NCBI GenBank assembly: GCA_018466975.1
Contig: JAENRS010000019.1
Span: 162,303-226,302, forward strand
From: Sparassis latifolia
Taxonomy: Eukaryota; Basidiomycota; Agaricomycetes; Polyporales; Sparassidaceae
Reading direction: 5' to 3'
Length of the DNA: 64,000 nucleotides
Shown here: one piece after another, positions 1-18,100 of the stretch
Position numbering within the stretch: the stretch's first letter is position 1
Layout: each line of letters begins with the position of its first letter
The notes under the pieces: model-generated
Databases searched by the model: none
What the model was told of the DNA's origin: nothing
Seen by the model: only the letters and a program-made list of their open reading frames with translations
Made by a program: the position numbers and the translations under genes

Positions 1-483
1 TTGAATCTCTAAGGAGAAGCAAGGCATGAGTATAACCTTAGAGCACATCACAAAAACTGGACAACATTGATGTGACATAATCCAGTGGTCAGCCAGGCTT
101 CTAAAACCATCCATTGCTATAGTGTTCTTACTTCTATATCTCAACATATGTTTTAGATGATCATGTGATATATATTTTATGCGACTTACCTTTTTGAGAG
201 AGTATTGCTGAGAAAGGATAGCTGAATGAGAAGAGGAGACTGCTAAAGAATGGCTGGCCAAACTGGTTATCCAAGGATATGGTGAGTGTGCACACCTAGC
301 ATTTTCTGCAAGAAATCTTGAATAAACTCTAGCATGGGTCTTGTTATCTGCAATGCATGTAATCCAAATTTGGTGTTTACATAATGCTCATTGTACACTC
401 CTCTTTGTGTAATAATATTGATTTAGAGCATAGGAGCATGGCATGGCTCAAAAATTTCAATCAATAGACCATTGAGTTATCTA
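1..483. other. Intergenic DNA left of element I
   Basis: AT-rich sequence with no readable ORF of note and no repeat I can match elsewhere in the window. It is the left flank of the element I insertion; the last five bases (484-488, ATCTT) are the target duplication. Nothing else seen. Confidence 0.5.
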
Positions 484-488
484 ATCTT

Positions 489-1126
489 TGTTACGCGGCA
501 GCGAAACACGAGCGGCTAGTCGAGTCGTCACGAGACAAGGTCTTAGTCTAAGACACAAGTCCGTTCAAGTGACACTTCTGGCGATGTCCTCGCACTGAAG
601 GTCGATCAGAGTTCGTTCTTATGACTCGTAGTAGCTGCTTGCTACTAACGGTCGATCTCAGTCAAAGGCAAGTGAAAAGCTGGTTTAATGGTAACCAGGT
701 CGAGATGGGGATCCAGCTCGACAAGGTCGCCTACTTATACAAAGGTATCCGCGGTACTACGCAGTAATGCGAGATCGTTCATTGGCTAGATAAGGTGAAA
801 CGATATCTGGGCAAGGTAACGGTGAGGAAGTAATATGTATGAGAAAGCTGAGTAAGGTCGTGAGAGATAATCAGTACTAATGGGGATAACGAGTCGTGTA
901 TCAGAACGAGGTAAAGATGAGGCATACATGCACGTCTTGCATGTGCGATAAGAAGAAGGTCGGAGTTGGATCGGTGTAACCTAGACTAGGAGTTCTGGAC
1001 ATCTGGATAAAGAATCAGAGGTTGCGCTCCGATGAGTCGCGTGTTGGATCATGTGGTCTGGTAACGTAAAGGGAACAAAGAAAAGAAAAAGGAAAAGACG
1101 CGCCACAAGTGAGGAGCGTTGTAACA
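489..1126 (-). repeat. Element I 3' LTR (left copy)
   Basis: 638-bp LTR bounded by TGTTAC and GTAACA. It is almost identical to 7838-8479. On the coding strand it is the downstream LTR. The sequence just inside it (1127-1140) reads, on the minus strand, as a GGGAGCT-containing polypurine tract directly abutting the LTR. Confidence 0.95.
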
Positions 1127-1176
1127 TCAGCTCCCGTCTAACGTTTCTTGTCCCACAAGAAATATTGTGATCTTCA

Positions 1177-1917
1177 TCATCGTCGGGGGCAGTCACGGAC
1201 ATAATGATCTCCTCCACATCTGTAGCATGTCCGCCGGCTGGTTCGTGATCCTTGTTTGGGGATACGTCCATCCCTGTAGGGATGACTGCGATGCGAAGAA
1301 GTGGATGCGGTCGAGAAAGATGGTTGGGATAACGGAGATCGTCCACTGGGTATGTGCGAACGAGGAGGGCGAGGTCGAACGGGAATTGGTTCTGGCGACG
1401 AGCGAGGAGTGGATGCGGGTATTCCATTAGTGGTATATCCGAGGATGTGTCCGATGTCTTCGTCCCCATGCTCCCTCCAAATCTCCTGTGCTGTATGAGT
1501 GACCGTACTGCGCATCAGCGACCAGACTTGGTCGACTCTGGTTCGGGCTCTACTCGTCCTTTCTTCTGCTGCGATGAGCTCTTGTCTAGCCGTCTGCATC
1601 CACTCGACCATTTCTAATGCTCGTTGCATGGAAACCACTGCTTGTCGATCTTGCGGGTGATTTTGTAAGGCGACAAGGATATCTGTGAAGTCGACAGAAA
1701 CATGGATAGCTGAGATCAGACGTGTGGCAAATTCTTGTTCGTCCGATGTGTGACTGAGTTCGATAGAAGGTGAGGGCGATGAGGTGCAGATAAAGGGTGT
1801 CTGCGCTCGAGAGGGTACTCCATTGACAAGCGTAGGCGATGCGGGTATGCTCATAATTGTGGAGGCGACTTCAGCGAGTATATTGTGGACAAGGTCGTCT
1901 ATAGCGGAAGTGGGCAT
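1177..1917 (-). CDS. Element I ORF-C: accessory zinc-knuckle protein downstream of pol
   Basis: 246-residue intact ORF between integrase and the 3' LTR of element I, ending only about 50 bases before the LTR. The N-terminal half is predicted mostly helical, the middle is Pro/Ser/Arg-rich (about residues 150-225), and the C-terminus carries one CX2CX4HX4C zinc knuckle (CYRCGGDHYVRDC), typical of nucleic-acid-binding retroelement proteins. Its start lies 26 bases after the stop of ORF-B, so it appears to be the last cistron of a compact array. It may be a second nucleocapsid-like or RNA-chaperone protein; that role is inference. It is the best preserved coding region of the element together with gag. 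Confidence 0.7.
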   Translation of the reverse strand: MPTSAIDDLVHNILAEVASTIMSIPASPTLVNGVPSRAQTPFICTSSPSPSIELSHTSDEQEFATRLISAIHVSVDFTDILVALQNHPQDRQAVVSMQRALEMVEWMQTARQELIAAEERTSRARTRVDQVWSLMRSTVTHTAQEIWREHGDEDIGHILGYTTNGIPASTPRSSPEPIPVRPRPPRSHIPSGRSPLSQPSFSTASTSSHRSHPYRDGRIPKQGSRTSRRTCYRCGGDHYVRDCPRR

Positions 1918-1943
1918 TGATGATATGTCATTTTCTCCTCCTT

Positions 1944-2093
1944 TTATACCTTTCGGTCATTAAGGGGGTCGCGGTTATCTGTGATGTGAAATAGAATGTC
2001 GTGGATCCGAGTAATAATCAAATAGATGAAAATCCATTGGACGATAAAGAGTATTCCCACAGAGATAAGAGCTGCCTGATCAGTTCCAGGCAT
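1944..2093 (-). CDS. Element I ORF-B: 49-aa single-pass membrane microprotein
   Basis: Starting at the ATG at 2093, a 49-residue ORF begins MPGTDQAALIS and contains one strongly hydrophobic stretch (about residues 8-28, rich in Ile, Leu, Val, Phe, Trp, Tyr), then a polar basic/acidic tail. Its start codon overlaps the end of ORF-A by 14 bases in another frame. A longer reading from an upstream ATG at 2183 is open, but the short form fits the overlap pattern better. No family recognised. The membrane segment is read directly from composition; function is unknown. Confidence 0.5.
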   Translation of the reverse strand: MPGTDQAALISVGILFIVQWIFIYLIITRIHDILFHITDNRDPLNDRKV

Positions 2094-2256
2094 CGTTCTG
2101 ATCACCCCAGCCGTTAGTGTGCGGGCTGTCTCGCGTGAAGAGTGTGTGTTCGACAAGTCGTCTGATAAGGATTCGATGGACAATCCAAAGAAAAGTGAGG
2201 GTTGTGCAGTGGAGGACGATTAGGAAGATGATGAGGAAAACCGTCGTGGTAGTCAT
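2080..2256 (-). CDS. Element I ORF-A: 58-aa single-pass membrane microprotein
   Basis: A 58-residue ORF starts 17 bases after the pol stop codon (2274). It opens MTTTTVFLIIFLIVLH, giving a hydrophobic segment over roughly residues 5-28, then a basic patch (HRILIRR) and a polar tail. This is the layout of a signal-anchor protein with a short hydrophilic domain. It overlaps ORF-B. No family recognised. Together with ORF-B it could be a minimal membrane-targeting or envelope-like module, or a by-chance reading; conservation in other copies would decide. Confidence 0.45.
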   Translation of the reverse strand: MTTTTVFLIIFLIVLHCTTLTFLWIVHRILIRRLVEHTLFTRDSPHTNGWGDQNDAWN

Positions 2257-2273
2257 TCCGGGTTTCTTCTCCT

Positions 2274-7467
<5,194 letters not shown>

Positions 7468-7837
7468 ATCCAGCGTGGATAAATTCTCCTGTGTGACCTA
7501 CGTCTACACGAGACTGCACACCGCCCCAACTAAGTGGGTTCGTTCGTGCGTCGGCTAACAAGCCCGTAGAGTGTCTTCTGTCTTCAAACTGATACACCTA
7601 TTTGCTGATTGCTCGAGTGATTACCTCAGCCTCCTCAGCCTATTGGTCTCTCGGACAGACCCCTCTCCGAAGATGAGTGATCAGTCTATTCCTTCAGCTA
7701 CCTCGATTACAGAGTAATCTCAAACGGTGCTTTAGCAATCAAATCGGGTGTATCGTTCAGTCTTCAAGGTTCGGTCCAGTCGGTAGTTCATTGTTAGACT
7801 CTAGGAAGTCACAGAGAGTAATAAGATCTCGACCTAA

Positions 7838-8479
7838 TGTTACGCGGCAGCGAAACACGAGCGGCTAGTCGAGTCGTCACGAGACAAGGTCTTAGTCTAA
7901 GACACAAGTCCGTTCAAGTGACACTTCTGGCGATGTCCTCGCACTGAAGGTCGATCAGAGTTCGTTCTTATGACTCGTAGTAGCTGCTTGCTACTGACGG
8001 TCGATCTCAGTCAAAGGCAAGTGAAAAGCTGGTTTAATGGTAACCAGGTCGAGATGGGGATCCAGCTCGACAAGGTCGTCTACTTATACAAAAGGTATCC
8101 GCAGTACTACGCAGTAATGCGAGATCGTTCATTGGCTAGATAAGGTGAAACGATATCTGGGCAAGGTAACGGTGAGGAAGTAATATGTATGAGAAAGCTG
8201 AGTAAGGTCGTGAGAGATAATCAGTACTAATGGGGATAACGAGTCGTGTATCAGAACGAGGTAAAGATGAGGCATACATGCACGTCTTGCATGTGCGATA
8301 AGAAGAAGGTCCGGAGTTGGATCCGGTGTAACCCTAGACTAGGAGTTCTGGACATCTGGATAAAGAATCAGAGGTTGCGCTCCGATGAGTCGCGTGTTGG
8401 ATCATGTGGTCTGGTAACGTAAAGGGAACAAAGAAAAGAAAAAGGAAAAGACGCGCCACAAGTGAGGAGCGTTGTAACA
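7838..8479 (-). repeat. Element I 5' LTR (right copy)
   Basis: 642-bp LTR, promoter copy for the minus-strand genes. It differs from the left copy by three transitions and four single-base length changes in short base runs (for example in the stretch at 8311-8336). It is followed on the plus strand by the ATCTT target duplication at 8480-8484. Confidence 0.95.
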
Positions 8480-8484
8480 ATCTT

Positions 8485-9542
8485 CACTCTCAGATTACTC
8501 TCAACCTGCAAGTCTCTAAGTTGATGTGTCACACTAGTACTTGATTTTTTGCAGCTCAGAATCCTGCACTCATAACCAGAACATTTATATTAGTTTTTAA
8601 GAGAATCACACTATACTTTATATGGCTTTACAACATGTCTCTGCAATGCTACATGAGGGGGAGCACTATGTGAATACTAAATTTGGATTGCATGCGTTAA
8701 TGTGATTCAAGTTCTGTCACAAGCCAGAAAGGTGGTGTATACGTAAAATCAAGTCTGCATGGAGTCTGAAGCACAGGGGAGGAGGAAAGTCTATTCCAGA
8801 AGTATGAGGTGGGTAGCTCAATAGTGTAGCTAGCAAATCTCTGTAGTCACAATAGTTGCTGGAAACACGTTAGAGGTAAAATCACACTGCTCTAAGGAGA
8901 ACACTGAAATGTGGAAACACAAGACTGCTCAGAAATGCACAAAATGCCAAACTGCTCAAAGATGTACAAGCTGAATGAGATGGAGATGTGAATAAGGCTT
9001 TCACATGCATACCTTCATTCTACCCATCCTTCTCCCTTGCCATCATACTTAACTGGTCCTGACCTTTTCTGCCCTCCTGATACTACCTGCATCTGCTTAA
9101 CAATCACTTTATTGAATCACTACCCATCACACCATACCTTGCCATCTCATCCACTCATGTCCCTACTCGATCTGAGGGGTTGGCCATCACCAGGCCTGCC
9201 TGAGCACCTAATGAGGACCTGCCCACCTCGGAGGCATATCTCTCATCCTGAACTCAATCTCCCATTTATGGATATCAGTATTATCCTTCACAAATACACT
9301 CCTGCAAAAGGTCTTCTTTACATCGAGATCTTTATCAAGCCCTTCAACCTGTGGAAAGCATGAGTGGTCTAAATGCATGGAAATTTAAACTCACACCCAT
9401 AAACAGATATGGAAGGCAGTATGTAATTTGAAATACATCGACGTGTCTTGCTCGGCACGTTGAGTTGCATCATTTACTGACACATGTTCCCCCCCTGCAC
9501 GTCTTTACAGTAATCTGTTACTAGTACTTGATATTAATCTGA
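8485..9542. other. Intergenic DNA between element I and the MULE remnant
   Basis: About 1.06 kb with only short, compositionally unconvincing ORFs. I see no recognisable gene and could not identify a terminal inverted repeat for the transposase remnant that follows. Confidence 0.4.
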
Positions 9543-12147
9543 ATGTCCCTGCCTACTTCTGAGCTATCCATTGACCTGCTTGCATCTCAATTGAGGCAGA
9601 AAGTCGCTGAAGCACCATCTCTTCATGTGACAAAGGATCAGGTAGCTGTGTCTGACAAACTTCTATTGTCTGATGGGAGGCGAAGGACCTTACGAGAGAA
9701 GCTTGCAACTAAGGGGTGCGAGAAGAGGAGATTTAAGCATGGGGATGATAACCAAAGTGCGCTCTGATGCATATAGCCTGCCATTGCAAGACTAACATTT
9801 TCACAGAGAAAGCTCTCGAACTTCTGGCTGACCTCCGGTTACATATTCCCAGTACTATACAGAGGGATGCGAGTTCAAAGTGGGCAATACAGACATCAAA
9901 TGTTACTCCTATGAAGGCTGTGGCATCAAAATACAAATATTCCCATGGTACATATGTCTTTCAGTGTATCTGCAGCTCGAATTACACTGCCGGTCATCAA
10001 CCAGCCACAGCAAGACAGATGCCATATGAAAATGTTGGGTGTGATGCATTCATCAAGATAACTGTGATGTACGATGTCGAAAGTATGCTCTTCCCTACAT
10101 GCAGAACTGGCTTGATGCCTAACATAAATAAATGCAGCCAAAAATGTTCTCGTGATAAATGAAGTTGTGGGAATATTCGCCCACACAGAGAAGTGTATGC
10201 TGACCACGCGAATGTCACGAAATCCACACCTCCCTCTGCACCCCAATATCTGCATATATGCACATGAATTACTGAAGAATCACGTCCCAGCAGCCTCTGC
10301 ATACACACAGATCAACACATGGTTAAAGCTCTATTGGCCTCCAATCAAAGTGGCTTTCGACAAGCACCATCATTTCACTTACATGCCCTACGACACCTCG
10401 TCAATCTACTGCAGCCTAGCTGCCGAGATGGGGGTACCACAGCGATCCCTTGCGCATGAGAATATTGATCTCTGGTTCCATGCTAGCAATCCAGCACCAC
10501 CTGATCCTCGTCTCACTGAGTCTTGCCTGTTTTATCAACCGTTCATTGAGGGAATCTCCGATCGCTTCATACTCATCATCACAACTCCCTGACAACATTC
10601 TGCAGCATGGGAACATGGTCACAAGAAACATATTCTCATGGATCTCACGTTTGGCTTCTCATCAGCTCGTGCCAACGTCTGGATTCTGATGGCTATAGAC
10701 CACAACAAGAAGGGTGTACCTGTGGCCTATGCTGTATTCTTTGTGAAGGAGGAGACATTGTCTCGAGGAGTTCATGCTGATTATAACACAGAGCTTCTAC
10801 AGTCTTTACTGGGCCACTGGATTGACAGCATGGGAGTTAATGCATCTGGCGAGAAGTCTGCCCCGCTGATTGGCAGCAGCGACAATGATACTAGAGAGCG
10901 CACGGCAATGACAACACACTGGCCTAACATATTCCTGATCTTGTGTCTGTATCATACTTGGCAGTCTTGGCAGTTGGGCTTGAATCACTGCTTGGCTGGA
11001 GTACCAAATGGTGAGCATCGCCAAGAAGTTTGTTCACAGCTCGCCCGATTATGCATGCAACTGTACGGTGTTGTATTTAATGATACTTGCAGAAAACATT
11101 GATGGGCCCTTCTATCGGATTAAAAACATTGTCGACTACGATACCATGAAGGCAGCCTATCAGGAAGAGCTAGCTTACTTTGTATCCCTAGGACATCATC
11201 AAAGCGAGATGGACAAGAAGAAATCTGTTGGTGGCCTCAAATTGCTCAACTATTTGTCCTCCTACTTGGTGACACAGGAGTATTGGCTTCAGTGGTCTCA
11301 TGCAGGTGCCATCAAGGCTGCTGAAATTCTCGGTGTTCGTCCTGAAGATGTGCCAAGAATGACAAATCATCTGGAATCTCACAATAACCATCTCAAGGGT
11401 GACTACTTCCAAGATCACAAGCACGGTGGTCGGCTCTCATGCATTGATGTCTGGATATTCATTCTCATCATGCAGGTTATTCCCGACTTCTTTGCACACT
11501 GCAACAACATGGACCAACTGCGCAATCACTATGACTACCTACGTACTGCCCCCAAGGCACGCCTAGCTTACCCTGCTCCGACTGTTCTCTCCGAATCTGT
11601 AGCTGGAGAATCTCTCACTGAATATGAAGCTGACCTGCTACACACTATGCTCACGGATGACTCGAGGACTAATGACATAGCCCAGACTGAGCCAGAAACA
11701 GAGATGGCTTTATGTTCCGGCAACTCAGACTGGTCCCTCACTGTAACTATGACTTCAACTACGAGACACAGTCCTTCTCCGATGTCTGAAGATGCCCAGG
11801 GGCTTGAGACATGTGGATCTCATGAGCTATGAGAGGACATGGCCATGGACCTATCTCAAATACTCCCAGATCTGCCTATCAACATGCTCTCGGCTTCAGG
11901 CTCCAGCTCGTCATCTCCTGGTGCTGAAACTCCATCTGAAAGTACTTCAGATTCCTCAGTATCCTCTAATCTTCTTGATGGTCTTCATTTGCTTTCTATG
12001 GGCTTATCACTGACAGTCAACAGTCCGTCCCCGACACACAGCCACAACATTGGCAGCACTTCTCACTATGGCAACGAGAGAGTGATCCGAATGCAGGAAC
12101 TCCTCCAGGCTACGGATACATGTACTGACCTCATTACATGCCTATGA
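9543..12147 (+). pseudogene. MULE-type (Mutator-like) transposase gene, decayed
   Basis: Pieces in different frames line up in one transposase order. 9767-10162 holds a Cys/His DNA-binding-like region (FQCICSSNYTAGHQ, residues near 70-85). 10152-10592 holds a helical linker. 10638-11102 holds the DDE core: first Asp in LMDLTFGFSSA, second in SSDNDTRERTA, followed by LCLYHTWQSW with the conserved Cys/His. 11008-11832 continues with SHNNHLKGDYFQDH, and 11839-12147 is a Ser-rich tail. Four of these five blocks overlap or are separated by only a few to tens of bases, and frames change at three points, so the gene is dead or contains unresolved introns. An N-terminal fragment may lie at 9543-9767. 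MULE assignment is from motif recall (fungal hop-like MULEs); TIRs and a target duplication were not found. Confidence 0.7.
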
Positions 12148-12372
12148 GCACTCAGCCAACCTGACAAAACTCTAGAGCCCTTCGTTAGTCCCTACATCAG
12201 CACAGCACTCTCACGTCCATCCACTGTTAGTATGCTCCGTCCAGGCTGTGGTGAAGCCGGGCAGATGCCGGGACCTTGTGGCAACAGGCTGCGGTGCTCG
12301 CAGGCAACATACAGTATTGCCTTACCACCTGCGTCACCATAATCATCTTACCATAGACTAGGGGAGGTCAAT

Positions 12373-12626
12373 TGTAACATGCCGCTGTTGTATTGTGGGG
12401 CACAAGTACCAAGCGGTACTTGTGCCCTAATCTTATCTAATCTCATCTTGCATTATGTAACTGTTGTGTACTATTTGTACACACTCTGCGTGTATCGAGC
12501 ACGCGTCGGTGTGTTGAAGTCAGAGACTTTACACACCACGACCTTGATACACGCACGACGCTCTGGAATAGAGCTTGGTGCACTGTATCTAAGGTTTGGT
12601 GTGATAAGATCTTGCCCCCCATTACA
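12373..12626 (+). repeat. Element II 5' LTR
   Basis: 254-bp LTR starting TGTAAC and ending ATTACA. It is clearly homologous to 30,056-30,310, with many substitutions, so the pair is old. A purine-rich GGGGAGG lies just left of it. Its outer flank (TCAAT) does not match the flank of the other LTR (CTTGC), so no target duplication is visible. Confidence 0.85.
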
Positions 12627-12715
12627 CTTTTTTACAGTCCAATTCACCCTGCGAAAAATTCTATTCAACAGCGAAGACCCTCATCAAGAAATCAAAAACC
12701 TTAACTTGCCACCCA

Positions 12716-15189
12716 ATGGCAAGTCAAGGCCCCAAAAACACACAGATAACACACTTTCAGTCAAGACAGGCAGAGCACGCAGCTCTGGCAGACGTGGCCG
12801 AGAGCGCACCCCATGATGGCGTGCATGCAAACACTGGCACGCCAGCCCCAGAAATAATGGACCATGGGCAAGAACTGGCATCACCAGCTTCACGATCCCC
12901 TACACTGTCGTATGTCGAACCCCCATGCTCAACATGAGGAGGCTAAACGGATGAGCAGCGGCGGGAATCCGCCTCTGACCGTAATGTTAGAACGCCGGTG
13001 AGATCCACTGGATCTCACCAGGCCAGCAAAGAAATGGAAATGACCAGAATGAGAAGGACACCACGGCATCCTTCACATTACTCGCAGAGATTTCCGTCCT
13101 CAGCCCTGCCAGCACAACCGATATCTTCCCTAGCAGATGAAATACATCATGCCAAGGATAGAGCCCCAGGAAGCACTGCAAGCATGAGCTCGTCAGAACA
13201 CGTGTGCAGAGAGAGAGCCCGAGAGTCACTCCAGTGGGCTTGAGAAGAGGCGAACTGCAAACTTGACGCATTGCAAGAAAAGCAAGAATGCAAGATGCAG
13301 GGCATTCATGAGGCACACAAACAGACCCACCAAGCACAGAATGAGCAGTTTGAAAGGATAATGGATGAACTTGAAAACTCCTTAGGAGATGAAGTTGACC
13401 TGATGGATTAACCTGTCCCCTCAGGAACGAGGAACTCCATCGAAGAGATAGCGGTAGAGCGAGGATTATACTCCTCAGAGGTCGAGGACCTGATGGCAGG
13501 TGCTCCTGATATAATTATCGAGAGCGCGTACCGTCAGTTGGCCCAACTGCAGCAAGAGGGAGAGCTGGACGAGGATTACAATTGAAGGGTGTTAATATAC
13601 ACCAGATACTTGGACCGGATGGCCTCAGAGTCCAAAAGGGCGTTGAGGGCATTCGGAGTACAATTGCCAGTATCATCGACACCTCGCGCGATGTGGGGAT
13701 TGCTCCAATCCGGAACGGCTCCAGTAGCAGCTCCTGAAGGCAACCCTGGAAGCGATGATTCAGACGACTCAAGTCCCTACCCCGGAGATGGTGGGAACAA
13801 CTTCGACCATTTCAGGAGAAATGGTCGAAGGCCCGCAACACCACCTTGGGGACACCAACCTGGAGGACAACGGCTACTGCGATCCAATGGATCGACCCCA
13901 CCACCACTGCCTCCTTGACCAATATAACCTGCAGGACCTGGATACCACCGTGGACTGCAATGACAGCCCACGGTGGGAACAAACACATGACATGCAGGAC
14001 CGATGCCCAGTTGGGAGTAACTCAGCCAAACCCAGCAGTCACTACCGCAGTGAACCGACCCCCTCGATTCCCGGGAATGAATATAACAGCTGCACCAGGT
14101 ATGCACATAGGCCATGCAACCATACAATGATCGCATGGCCCAGGAGTGATACCTTCAGATACATCTCCCGCAATCGAGAGGATCCATACAACGGTGGATG
14201 AGACGGTATCAAGAGATCCCATCAATAAACCATCAGCATACCTCAGAGTCACCAAGATGCCTCCACCGCTGCAATACGATGGGAAGGATGATCTTGATGC
14301 ATTCGAGGTCTGGCTACAGAAGTTACTGGAATACTTCAAGACTCTCCGCATCACTGGCGACACCATGAATGCAGATCATCTGTGAATATTGGGGCAAAGT
14401 CTTAAAGATGATGCTGCCAACTGGTTTTTCCTGAATGTGCAGTCACTGAACTGCGAAGTACGACAGTGATACTTCGAGGATGCAGTGATGCACCTCCACT
14501 GATGGTTCCTACACAAGGACTCGGAGTTAATAGCATCTGAGAAGTATGACAAGGCGACATACAGTCTATCACGTGGTGGTGTGAGCGAGCTATACGACAG
14601 GCTATTACACCACACGGATTGCATGGTGCAATACCCAATGGAATACACATTCCGGAAGAGGTTTATGGATGTGTTACTGCTACCGATGGTAGAAGTAGTG
14701 CATCTAGCCCACCTACTATTGCCTGAGAAACACACCATCAATGCACTGTATCAATCGGCTTTGGTGATTGAACAGGGCAACAGATGGCTGGACCAATACT
14801 GTACATACAAGGACTGCCGACAGCCTCAGAAGACTGGGGACCATACGGGGGCCCGGATTTCAAGTAAGGCCGTGTCATTCCTCGCACCGATGATATCATC
14901 GATGAGAGATACACGACCTACCTACCACCCGCAAGGACAAGGATGAGGAGGGGCACACCCAGGACATGCATGGCAGGCTGGTAATGCTGGCCATAGAATG
15001 ACGAACCCATGCAACAGACAACATCATGGGGGTGGTCATCCTACTACAAACTCGGCAGTCTCGGGATTGAGACCACCAGCGAATAACAAGGTGACAAATG
15101 CAAATGTCACTTGTTATTCTTGCGGTGGCAAGGGCCACTTCTCGACAGACCCGACATGCCCGAACTATGGTAAACCTCGGCCAGCGTGA
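12716..15189 (+). pseudogene. gag: Element II gag, degraded
   Basis: The reading starts MASQGPKNTQ at 12,716 and continues in pieces broken by in-frame stops (for example TGA at 14,383, 14,467 and 14,500, and 15,187). Capsid-like sequence spans about 14,250-14,850 (PPPLQYDGKDDLDAFEVWL, WFLNVQSL). A zinc knuckle sits at 15,112-15,160 (CYSCGGKGHFSTDPTC). This is the usual gag order for Ty3/Gypsy: capsid then knuckle. Most stops occupy positions where an Arg or Trp codon would give a continuous gag, so deamination is the likely cause. Confidence 0.7.
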
Positions 15190-18100
15190 CTACACGCACA
15201 ACATGTAGTCGATGACCACTCCGAGGATGAGGAACAGGCAAACCAAGAACCAGTGGAACCAGAGGCTGCAGTTCAGGAGCTGGCTCCACAGGAGATGACT
15301 CCCGAAACTGACAGAAATGAAGGGCCATACCAGAATGACACAGGATATCAAACATATCCTGAGTCGGACTGGGCTCCAGAGGGATCACAGTACTCATCGG
15401 CAGATGAGCGTGAACCCCCATCTGGAGACGATGGCTGGAATGATGACTACGACATTCGCCTGGGATCAATGAGATTCAGTGCCATGCATCAACACAAGCC
15501 CGAAAAGTGTATGCAGACTGTACACCTCCATGCTAGTGAACCCACAACAGATGCACGATCCTCGAGGAACACATGGCTGTACAACTCACACGTACAATGC
15601 CTGACCGATCCAGCCATGCAGCCTCAGCGAAACTCACAGACACAACAAACACTATGTGCAGAGGTCTTGATCAATGGGATCAAGACCTATACACTATTCA
15701 ACTCGGGGTGTACAACAGACTCCATTTCTCCAGAGATGACGTACATCTCGAAGGTGGACCGAATCGACCTGGACGACCAAATAGGTCTCCAACTGGGCAC
15801 CAAGGGAAGCAGGACGTGCATCAATTATGGTGCATGACCCACAATCTCCATAGGCCCAGTAAAGGCACAACACTACCTAAATGTCGTCGATATCGATAGA
15901 TACGACACTGTACTAGGCACAGTGTTCATGCATAAATATGACATGGTCCTCGACTTCGAGAACTGCACCATATCGATCCAACGGCAAAAGATACTGACCT
16001 ACGCGAAAGTGGACGAGGCCACAATCATTGTGAATCACAAGGATATGTCGCACTCACACTATCACATACACAACAACATTGGTACTGTTACCACCATCAC
16101 CTCGGACAACCTGCAATAGGACCCCGCAATGAGACCAATGGCCATGAAGCCACCCCAGTCTCGTGGTGCGAAACTGGGGACAGTCCTAAGAGGGGAGGGG
16201 AATGATGGAAACGTCAAGGCGAAAGAAAAATCAACCATGAGAAACAGGAAACAGCCCAAAAAGGACTGTTTCCCTGACATCTCGGAGAAGTTCACACTGA
16301 CTAGACACTCAATGAACGAAACACGATGGGACCAGTTCAATGAAGAAATTCATGCCACAGTCGTAGAATTCTCATATGCAATAGCATCCGAGGAGAAACT
16401 ACAAGAACACCGAAAAGCCTGGATTGAGAAGATGAGAGACATAATGTGTTCCCCACCCTCAATCCTTGCACCATTCTGTGAAATTAACCATCGAATACTG
16501 CTCATCAATAACGATGAGCAGTATCGACAGCGATTACCGAGATGTGCCGATGCAATGAAGCCATTGCTCCTAACAAAGATCCAACGATACCAGGACACTG
16601 GCTGGTGGGAGTCCAAGCAGGCTCCCCAGGCAGCGCCCATGATATGCATTATGAAGAAGAGCGGAAAATTACGGACAGTTGTCGATGCACGTAAATGCAA
16701 TGACAACACCGTAAAGGACATAACCCCATTCTCGGACCAGGACCAGATACACATGGACATGTCTCGTGCCAAATACCGGTCGAAGATTGACTTGTCCGAC
16801 GCGTATGAACAAATACGTGTGGCAGCGGAGAACGTCTGGAAAACAGCGTTCTCCACCCCATCTGGTATGTTTGTAAGTCATGTCATGCAACAAGGCGATT
16901 GTAATGCCTCAGCGACATTCCAAAGCCTCATGATGTTGATATTCCATGACTGCATCGGACAATATGTTCACGTATACCTCGATGACATATTTGTGTTCTC
17001 TGATACAATCGAAGAACACGAACGTCATTTGAAAATCGTATTCCATAAGCTGAGGGAGGCAAAGCTCTACCTCAGCGAAATGAAGTGCGACCTATACTCA
17101 TGAAGTATGGACTGCCTAGGTCACCTAATCGATGACCGAGGACTCCACGCAGACTCAGACAAGATGAGTCGTATTTGCAAATGGCGAATACCTTGATCTT
17201 ACAAAGAAATACAATGATTCCTAGGGCTCGTACCTAGAACACTTCATGCCTGACGTAATGGTGTACACCTCGCCATTGTCAGACATGGCTCACAATGACC
17301 GAGCATTCATGTGGTGCCCAATGCACACCAAATGCTTTGAAATGATCAAAGCTCTGGCGTGCAAGGCACCCATCCTGAAGCCAATTGACCCACATCAACC
17401 AGAACCCATCTGGGTGATATCCAATGCATCATTATACAGTGTTGGAGCAATGTACGGACAGGGACCAGACTGGCAAACCTGTCACCTGGCTGGCTTCCTG
17501 TCGAAGAAATTCACGAGTGTGCAACATGCTTATAAAACATATGAGCATGAGGCACTCGCGATACTGGAAGCTCTCTTCAAGTGGGAGGACAAACTACTCG
17601 GTCGACCGATAATGATTGCAACCGACCATCTGGCATTGAAGTACTTCGAAGGTGTAACCAATCCAACAAATCGACAGATTCATTGGAATGAGTACATGTC
17701 TCGATTTCAATACAAAATCCAGTATGTAGAAGGCGTGACCAATAAGGTCGCGAACTGTCTATCGAGGTACTATGAGAACGACAATGCGGATGAATTCGCA
17801 CTCATCCAGGACTATGTGAACACAGACGTTCATCTAGACCCCGAGTGTGATGACCTACCCTCCAACTGCATTGCTGAGTTGCGCACTGGAACGATTCAGC
17901 ACTCAGCACAGCTGCCCAAGGACATGAAAGAGTCAAGGGATCAGGAGGCCAGTGAGATGGCCTCCCACCTGCCTCTAGTGACACCAACTCCAGGTGCAAA
18001 GGGCGAGGACCCAATGATAGCTGAATCACGTACCAACGGACCTCCACTGAAGGCCCATTTGGAACAGGATACCCCATTCCTGGCCACAGTCCAAAAGGGC

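Noticed and set aside
12150..12372. PPT-like GGGGAGG before the left LTR of element II as a 3' end of a further element
   Set aside because: No internal retroelement sequence lies to its left; the MULE remnant is unrelated. Left as coincidence.
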